Shown here: piece by piece, positions 15,615-20,004 of the stretch | Layout: each line of letters opens with the position of its first letter | How positions within the stretch are numbered: position 1 is the stretch's first letter | Source: JBOHBN01 sp050698355 | GTDB lineage: Bacteria > Actinomycetota > Actinomycetes > Streptosporangiales > WHST01 | Reading direction: 5' to 3' | Length of the DNA stretch: 20,004 nt | Assembly: GCA_050698355.1 (NCBI GenBank) | Contig: JBOHBN010000369.1 | Location: 1-20,004, forward strand | Program-made: the position numbers and the translations under genes | The notes under the pieces: generated by a model | What the model saw: only the letters and a program-made list of their open reading frames with translations | What the model was told of the DNA's origin: nothing | Databases searched by the model: none

Positions 15615-16756
15615 GTCTGCCTCCCGGAGGCACCTGACTGGATTGGCGTGCGGAGAAGGTGTTCGACCACGTCCACCGCCGTGTCGACCTGGCTCAGCGG
15701 CACGGACTCTGCATGCGTGTGTGCGTCGGCAATCGCGCCAGGACCGAAAACCACTGCCGGCACCCCGTCGAGTGCGATCTTCGAAGCGTCGGTGCCGTGA
15801 CCGACGCCTTGCGGCTCGGCATCGCACCCGCCCGTACGCAAGCTCGTCGCGACCGCCCGGACGAACGGGTCGTTCGGATCGGTCGCGAGGGCGTAATCGA
15901 CAACGTCGGGCGGAGCCACGGTTACCTGGTCGGGCCAGCGCGCCTCGATATCGGCACGGAGGCTCTCCCATGTCTGGTGCGGGTCCTCGCCGGGCACGGT
16001 GCGCCGGTCGATCGACAGCGAGCAGCTGGCGGGCAGCACGTTGGGTCCCGAACCACCGTCGACGGTCGTCACCGCGCACGATGGACGACCCACGAACGCG
16101 TGGGCGCTCCTGTCAAGGCGCGGCACGTACTCATCGCGAAGGTACCGCACAACCTCGGCCGCCAACTCGATCGCATTGACCTTGCCCCATGGTTCGGAGC
16201 TGTGGCCACCAGCACCGGACGCGGTGATGCGGCAACGCATGCAGCCCTTGTGCGCGACCACCATCCGCAAGGAGGTGGGCTCGCCGACGATGGCGCCGTC
16301 AAAGGCCAGGCCATGTTCGCGCAGCGCGGTGACGCCACGGTAGCGGTGTTCCTCATCAACTACAGCTGCGAGGACAACGGTGTTCGGCCGCGGGCCTCCA
16401 CTCACCAACCGTTCCAGCGCCAGCATGAACGCAGCGAGGGATGCCTTCGCGTCGCACGAGCCACGCCCGTACAGCCGCTCTTCATCGACCACGGGCTCGT
16501 ATGGCGCAACGCTCATCCCCTCCACCTCGACGGTGTCGAGGTGGGTTTCGAGAAGCACCGAGCCAGGACCGTTTCCTGGCACAGTGACCAGCACGTTGCA
16601 CCGACCGTCGAGCACCTCGTGCGTCGTTGCACGCACGCCGCGTGCTCGAGCCCAGTCCGATACAAACTCCGCTAGCGGGGTCTCGGCGGCCTCACCGCGC
16701 TCCCGCGGGTTGACGCTCGGTATCGCGACAAGCTGGCCCAACAAATTGATCGGCAA
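15611..16756 (-). CDS. M20 metallopeptidase/deacylase (ArgE/DapE type)
   Basis: M20 enzymes of this type hydrolyse N-acyl or short amide bonds with two zinc ions. The 381-aa protein shows the metal and catalytic residues. H72 and D74 are in LLETHLDTV, D102 is in GRGSCDAKASLA, the catalytic and metal glutamates E135-E136 are in VVDEEHRY, E159 is in VGEPTS, and the last histidine is in DAHTHAES. A dimerisation domain lies around 165-280 (GCMRCRITASGAGGHSSEP). The start is uncertain. TTG 16756 has an in-frame stop 6 nt upstream and no clear ribosome site, but gives the family's short lead into LVAIPSVNP. It is the first gene of the run and a second deacylase beside the D-aminoacylase. Its substrate is unknown. 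Confidence 0.88.
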   Translation of the reverse strand: MPINLLGQLVAIPSVNPRERGEAAETPLAEFVSDWARARGVRATTHEVLDGRCNVLVTVPGNGPGSVLLETHLDTVEVEGMSVAPYEPVVDEERLYGRGSCDAKASLAAFMLALERLVSGGPRPNTVVLAAVVDEEHRYRGVTALREHGLAFDGAIVGEPTSLRMVVAHKGCMRCRITASGAGGHSSEPWGKVNAIELAAEVVRYLRDEYVPRLDRSAHAFVGRPSCAVTTVDGGSGPNVLPASCSLSIDRRTVPGEDPHQTWESLRADIEARWPDQVTVAPPDVVDYALATDPNDPFVRAVATSLRTGGCDAEPQGVGHGTDASKIALDGVPAVVFGPGAIADAHTHAESVPLSQVDTAVDVVEHLLRTPIQSGASGRQT

Positions 16757-16775
16757 TCGTCACAGCCGTTCTGCT

Positions 16776-16796
16776 ATGCACAATATTCTTTTGCAT
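16776..16796. promoter_or_regulatory. 21-bp palindrome, candidate IclR-regulator operator
   Basis: ATGCACAA (16776-16783) and TTTTGCAT (16789-16796) form an inverted repeat matching at 7 of 8 positions around a TATTC centre. It is AT-rich in a GC-rich region and covers the predicted start of the minus-strand operon, where a repressor would block transcription. Assignment to the IclR-family protein encoded at 13511-14308 is inference. Confidence 0.5.
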
Positions 16797-16801
16797 GCGG
16801 C

Positions 16802-16831
16802 AATTTACTGGTATCAGGCGGCACGGGTCAA
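16802..16831 (-). promoter_or_regulatory. Promoter of the sugar-acid catabolic operon
   Basis: On the minus strand TTGACC (16826-16831) and TAAATT (16802-16807) are separated by 18 nt, a good sigma-A-type pair. Transcription should start near 16795-16796, at the edge of the 21-bp palindrome and about 40 nt before the M20 start. Confidence 0.55.
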
Positions 16832-16865
16832 TACCCAGATCCACCGTCGCCAGAAAGAGCAAGAA

Positions 16866-16902
16866 GGCCACGCCGGGTGGGGGGATTCGCTCCGGCGCGG
16901 CC
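16866..16902 (+). other. Strong stem-loop upstream of the PduO-like gene
   Basis: GGCCACGCCGG (16866-16876) pairs with CCGGCGCGGCC (16892-16902) at 10 of 11 positions around a 15-nt loop. A second, shorter hairpin (GGCCGG/CCGGCC, 16942-16958) follows before the ribosome site of the gene at 16991. They could be leader structures of that gene or protein-binding sites between the divergent units. The conserved boxes of a cobalamin riboswitch are not seen. No plus-strand promoter could be placed. Confidence 0.4.
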
Positions 16903-16990
16903 GTCACATACGCTGCCGGGGATACGAGATCATGACGGGATGGCCGGTCGCCCCGGCCGTGGCGTAACGCACTTGCAGAGGGAGACGTAG

Positions 16991-17602
16991 ATGGAGCGTG
17001 CGAGCGAGCACCGCGGAATCACTACGCTGGATGACGGCCGCAAGGTACCCAAGAGCGACGTGCGGTTGGGCGCGGTCGCGCACTGCGAGGACGCCACTGC
17101 GTGCCTGGGCCTCGTGCTCGCCTTGGGCGGTCACCTGCCCGAGACCATGGTGACGCTGCTCGGCGGGCTGCAGAACGACCTGCTCGACGTCTCCGCTGAC
17201 CTGCACGCCCCGGTCTCCGACCACGACGACACGTCGCAGGTGCGGATCGACACCAGCTACATCGACCGGCTGCACTACCTGGTCGAGTACTACAGCCAGG
17301 ATCTGACCGACCTGGCCGACGCCGTGGTACCCGGAGGGACGGCGACGGCCGCGCTGATTTACAAGACGCGGACCGCCGTACGGCTGGCGGAGGTGCATGC
17401 CTGGGAGGCGATCGAAACCCACGGCAACGCGGTCAACCCGGTCGCTGCCGACTACCTCGACGAGATGAGCCACCTGCTGCTGGTCCTGGCCCGCGCCGCC
17501 AACTCCGAGCACGGCGACACGGTGTGGCAGCCCGGCCTGTCCGCTGTCGAGGCGGACCAGGCGGCGAAGGCGGCCGCAACCGCCGCCGACAGCGACGAGT
17601 AA
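16991..17602 (+). CDS. Degenerate PduO-type cob(I)alamin adenosyltransferase homologue
   Basis: Length (203 aa) and collinear blocks place this in the PduO/MMAB adenosyltransferase family: ITTLDDGRKVPKSDVRL, QNDLLDVSADLHAPV, VPGGTATAAL, NPVAADYL, LLLVLARAAN and VWQPG. Active members transfer adenosyl from ATP to cob(I)alamin. Here the N-terminal YTRTGDxGxT ATP loop is missing (EHRGITTL instead). The usual DE(L/A)N is E33-D34-A-T. The signature RTVxRRAER reads RTAVRLAEV (127-135), and YLNRLSD reads YLDEMSH. R127, R131 and E134 survive. It may have little or no classical activity or a new role. ATG 16991 has a strong GGGAG site 6 nt upstream. It is transcribed divergently from the catabolic operon. 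Confidence 0.75.
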   Translation: MERASEHRGITTLDDGRKVPKSDVRLGAVAHCEDATACLGLVLALGGHLPETMVTLLGGLQNDLLDVSADLHAPVSDHDDTSQVRIDTSYIDRLHYLVEYYSQDLTDLADAVVPGGTATAALIYKTRTAVRLAEVHAWEAIETHGNAVNPVAADYLDEMSHLLLVLARAANSEHGDTVWQPGLSAVEADQAAKAAATAADSDE

Positions 17603-17616
17603 CTCCAACAACCCCA

Positions 17617-17668
17617 GTGATGATGAAACATGCTCGTAGCCATGGCTACGAGCATGTTTCATGATCAC
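17617..17668. terminator. 52-nt inverted repeat, probable bidirectional terminator
   Basis: A perfect 20-bp-per-arm palindrome is centred between 17642 and 17643 (arms 17623-17642 and 17643-17662). One G/G mismatch is followed by five more pairs (GTGAT at 17617-17621, ATCAC at 17664-17668). It fills most of the 76-bp gap between the convergent PduO-like and BCCT genes, the expected place for a two-way terminator. There is no long T-run on either side, though TTTCAT ends the stem. Confidence 0.65.
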
Positions 17669-17678
17669 GCAAGATGGG

Positions 17679-19421
17679 CTAGGTCCGCTGCGGGACTTCC
17701 TCTTCCTCTCCCGGCTGGGACTGCTGCTGCCCGCTGCCCGAGCCGTCGCCGCCGCCGTTCTCGGCCGTGCGCGTCGCCATGATCGCCGACGAGACCGAGG
17801 CGTACGCACCGGGGCTCGGCGCGTAGCCGCGCACCGGCCCGACCAGCCGCTGCCGCAGCGGGTCGCGGCGCAGGTCGACGTACAACCCGATACACAGGCC
17901 GATCATGACAAGCACGAACGGCGACGCCACCAGGATGTCGAACGTCTGCAACGCCTGCAGACCACCAACGCTCAGCAATACCGCGGCGACCACGGCACTC
18001 ATGAACGCCCACAGCGCCACCAGCCACTTGTTCGGCTCAGTCGTACCGTACGAGGACAGCATCGCCAATACGAGCGCGCTCGCGTCCGCGCCGCTGACCC
18101 AGAAGATCGCGGTCAGGAACATCACCGCGCCGCCGGCGACCGTGAAGAACGGGTACTGCTGCAGCAGGTTGAAGAACGCGATCGCCGCATTGCCCGATCC
18201 GACAAGGTCGACACCGTTCATCTGCAGCTTCATGCCCGCGCCGCCGAGGATCACGAACCACAGCGCCGAGATCACGGTCGGCACGACGAGCACGCCGATC
18301 ACGAACTCGCGGATCGTCCGGCCGCGCGAGATGCGCGCGATGAAGGTCGCGACGAACGGCGTCCAGGAGATCCACCACGCCCAGTAGAAGATCGTCCACC
18401 CGGAGAACCACTCGAGCCCGCCGAACGCCGGGGAGTTGAAGCTCATGTGGATGAAGTTGTTGATATACGCGCCGAACGCCGCGGGGACCAGGTCGAGCAG
18501 GTAAACCGTCGGCCCGGCGACCAGGACGAAGATCACCAGCAGCCCGGCGACCACCATATTGGTGTTCGACAACCACTTGATGCCGCGCGCGACGCCGCTG
18601 ACCGCGGAGACGATCGCGAACGCCACAAGCACCGCGATCACGACCAGCGCGACGCCCCCCGCGAATCCGCTCTTCTCATCGTAATGGCCGCGCGTGAACA
18701 GCAAGAGGCCGCCGGCGATCTGGAGAGCGCCGAGGCCGAGCGACGTCGCGCCGCCGAACTTGGCCGCGATGATCGCCCAGATGTCGATCGGCTTGCCCCA
18801 GCCCCTGCGCTCGATGCGGTCCTTGCCGAACAACGACTGGAACGGGGAGCTGATCAGGTTGCCGCGCCCCTTACGGAACGTCGAGTACGCGAGGGCGAGC
18901 CCGACGACCGCGTAGATCGCCCACGGGTGCAGGCCCCAGTGGAAGAACGTGTAGCCCAACGCGATCTGCGCCGCCTCCGGCGTCCCGGGTTTGGCCCCCA
19001 TACCCGGTGGGACATCGGTGAGGTGGGATACCGGCTCGAAGACGCCGTAGAACATCAGGCCGATACCCATGCCGGCGCTGAACATCATCGCGATCCACGA
19101 CAGGGTGGAGAACTCCGGCCGCTCACCCTCCTTGGACAGCGGGATCCGCCCGTACCGGCTGAACGCGAGCACCAGGGCGAAGCCGACGAAGGCGGTCGCG
19201 GCGAGGATGAATACCCAACCGAGGTCCTTGATGACGAAACCGAGCGCGGCGTTCGCGATGCCCCCGGTCGCCTCCGGCCAGATGGCACCGAGGACGCAGA
19301 AGACGATGATCAGGCCCATGGACACGCCGAAGACGGTCGGGTCGACGCCGAGCGGCCCCCGCCGCTGAGCGCCGGAACCGGCCCCGTCCGCCGGCTGGGC
19401 TTCCTGTTGCGTAGTACTCAT
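17679..19421 (-). CDS. BCCT-family betaine/carnitine/choline-type transporter
   Basis: The 580-aa, 12-helix membrane protein shows clear BetP-like signatures: MFSAGMGIGLMFYG with FEPVSHL in the helix 3 region, FHWGLHPWAIYAVVGLALAYS, and WWISWTPFVATFIARIS followed by RGRTIREF in helix 8. BCCT carriers import compatible solutes such as glycine betaine, usually with sodium, in response to osmotic stress. ATG 19421 (GGGGAT ribosome site) is chosen over an in-frame start at 19460. The C-terminal tail of about 65 residues (about 515-580) is Gly/Ser/Gln-rich and ends in an acidic GEEEEVPQRT, unlike the basic osmosensing tail of BetP. The gene stands alone and is convergent with the PduO-like gene. 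Confidence 0.93.
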   Translation of the reverse strand: MSTTQQEAQPADGAGSGAQRRGPLGVDPTVFGVSMGLIIVFCVLGAIWPEATGGIANAALGFVIKDLGWVFILAATAFVGFALVLAFSRYGRIPLSKEGERPEFSTLSWIAMMFSAGMGIGLMFYGVFEPVSHLTDVPPGMGAKPGTPEAAQIALGYTFFHWGLHPWAIYAVVGLALAYSTFRKGRGNLISSPFQSLFGKDRIERRGWGKPIDIWAIIAAKFGGATSLGLGALQIAGGLLLFTRGHYDEKSGFAGGVALVVIAVLVAFAIVSAVSGVARGIKWLSNTNMVVAGLLVIFVLVAGPTVYLLDLVPAAFGAYINNFIHMSFNSPAFGGLEWFSGWTIFYWAWWISWTPFVATFIARISRGRTIREFVIGVLVVPTVISALWFVILGGAGMKLQMNGVDLVGSGNAAIAFFNLLQQYPFFTVAGGAVMFLTAIFWVSGADASALVLAMLSSYGTTEPNKWLVALWAFMSAVVAAVLLSVGGLQALQTFDILVASPFVLVMIGLCIGLYVDLRRDPLRQRLVGPVRGYAPSPGAYASVSSAIMATRTAENGGGDGSGSGQQQSQPGEEEEVPQRT

Positions 19422-19521
19422 GAGAATCCCCGACACATCGAGTCCGTCGCTGCCGGGCACCCGTACGGACCGTGACTAGTCAGGTCGAGCTACCCGTGGC
19501 CCTAAAAGGGCCCGATCGTGC

Positions 19522-19551
19522 AGGCTACATGCCCGCTGCCGATAACGGTAA
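19522..19551 (-). promoter_or_regulatory. Tentative BCCT gene promoter
   Basis: On the minus strand TTACCG (19546-19551) and TAGCCT (19522-19527) are 18 nt apart. The start would be near 19515, giving a leader of about 94 nt that includes the small inverted repeat GGCCCT-AAA-AGGGCC (19498-19512) and the palindrome TGACTAGTCA (19473-19482). Nothing else could be assigned in the 19422-19638 gap. Confidence 0.3.
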
Positions 19552-19638
19552 GCGCCCGCGTCCCATGATCGCTCGAACGGCCACCGGACGCGCGGGCTCC
19601 ATGACAGCGGAGAGTGACCGTCCATGCCGACTGGGTGG

Positions 19639-20004
19639 TCATCGGAGCAGTGTCGGGTACGCACGCGGGTCGGGGTGGGGCTGCCAGCGACCGTCGACGA
19701 CCGCGTAGTGCCAGCGCGGACCGCGGGTGCTGACCTCGTCGAGCGCGCGCACCAGCCGGTCCACGTGCTCGGCGGTCGTGGCCAGGCCCAGGCTCGCCCG
19801 CACCGCACTGCCGGTGACCTCCGGATCGACGCCGGCACGGCGCAGCAGGCGGGTCGCGAGCAGGTGCGCGCAGAACAAGCCGTCGCGGACGCCGATCCCG
19901 TACTCGGCGGAGAGCACCGCGGCGAGCCGTCCGCTGTCCCAGCCGTCCAGGACGAACGACAGCGTCCCCACCCGTTCGGCCTCCCCGGGCCCGAACAGCG
20001 ACAT
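19639..20004 (-). CDS. Class V aminotransferase / cysteine desulfurase-like protein, C-terminal part
   Basis: The 121 visible residues match the small C-terminal domain of class V PLP aminotransferases (SufS/isopenicillin N epimerase-like): ERVGTLSFVLDG, then LAAVLSAEYGIGVRDGLFCAHLL, then SAVRASLGLATTAEHVDRLVRALDEV. The gene almost certainly continues beyond the window edge, since the PLP lysine and large domain are missing. The Met at 20004 is probably internal. The cysteine in DGLFCAH sits in the loop that faces the active site in cysteine desulfurases, but the reaction cannot be decided from this fragment. Ends with TGA at 19639-19641. Confidence 0.8.
   Translation of the reverse strand: MSLFGPGEAERVGTLSFVLDGWDSGRLAAVLSAEYGIGVRDGLFCAHLLATRLLRRAGVDPEVTGSAVRASLGLATTAEHVDRLVRALDEVSTRGPRWHYAVVDGRWQPHPDPRAYPTLLR

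Noticed and set aside
15615..16079. Upstream extension of the MFS gene to 16079
   Set aside because: The extension is out-of-frame sequence of the M20 gene. GTG 15614 gives a normal MFS N-terminus and a GTGA overlap.
16860..16990. Cobalamin riboswitch upstream of the PduO-like gene
   Set aside because: Hairpins are present, but the B12 box and the conserved core sequences of that riboswitch class are not seen.
17661..19475. Long plus-strand open frame of about 604 codons opposite the BCCT gene
   Set aside because: Highly charged low-complexity translation fully antisense to a clear membrane transporter. A mirror frame.
19473..19512. Palindrome TGACTAGTCA and inverted repeat GGCCCT-AAA-AGGGCC upstream of the BCCT gene
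   Set aside because: Both are short and could occur by chance. No second copy or regulator gene nearby supports them as operators or a terminator.
19472..19708. Small plus-strand frame of 78 codons overlapping the aminotransferase end
   Set aside because: No ribosome site, no recognisable features, and it overlaps a supported gene on the other strand.

Overview
The window is high-GC DNA from an actinomycete. The segment at 38-4944 holds ispF, ispD, carD, an lpqE-like lipoprotein, a SpoU-type RNA methyltransferase and regX3/senX3. This resembles a conserved neighbourhood I know from Mycobacteriales and Pseudonocardiaceae (carD-ispD-ispF beside lpqE). Actinomycete-type promoters (TANNNT placed directly before GTG starts) and frequent GTG starts agree with this. 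I cannot name the genus.

Layout. (1) 38-1848, minus: carD, then ispD and ispF, with a hairpin terminator and what looks like a leaderless promoter between carD and ispD. (2) 2136-4238: an unrecognised membrane protein with a thioredoxin-like ectodomain (plus), an RNA 2'-O-methyltransferase (minus) and an LpqE-like lipoprotein (plus). (3) 4264-16756, minus: twelve genes with no gap above about 51 bp and several start/stop overlaps. In transcription order they are M20 deacylase, MFS transporter, IclR regulator, RidA, D-amino-acid deaminase (D-serine dehydratase fold), KDPG aldolase, 2-keto-3-deoxygluconate (KDG) kinase, sodium:solute symporter, D-aminoacylase, serine hydrolase, senX3 and regX3. 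(4) 16757-16990: a regulatory gap with a minus-strand promoter, a 21-bp palindrome at its start point, and a strong stem-loop on the other side. (5) 16991-17602, plus: a divergent PduO-type cobalamin adenosyltransferase homologue lacking most signature residues. (6) 17617-17668: a near-perfect 52-nt inverted repeat between convergent genes. (7) 17679-19421, minus: a BCCT-family betaine/carnitine-type transporter. (8) 19639-20004, minus: the C-terminal part of a class V aminotransferase cut by the window edge.

The most interesting content is region 3. Deacylase, D-amino-acid ammonia-lyase, RidA, KDG kinase and KDPG aldolase form a complete logical route for an N-acylated 2-amino-2-deoxy sugar acid. 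The best candidate substrate is N-acetyl-D-glucosaminate, the C1-oxidised form of GlcNAc: deacetylation to D-glucosaminate, deamination to KDG with RidA clearing the imine, phosphorylation to KDPG, and cleavage to pyruvate and glyceraldehyde-3-phosphate. Two transporters and an IclR-family regulator complete the unit. This assignment is inference from gene families and order. The operon runs without a break into the phosphate-sensing senX3-regX3 pair, although a candidate internal promoter may separate them.

Two proteins that resemble standard enzymes, IspD and the PduO homologue, lack their known catalytic motifs. No rRNA, tRNA, CRISPR array, insertion sequence, phage gene or origin was seen.
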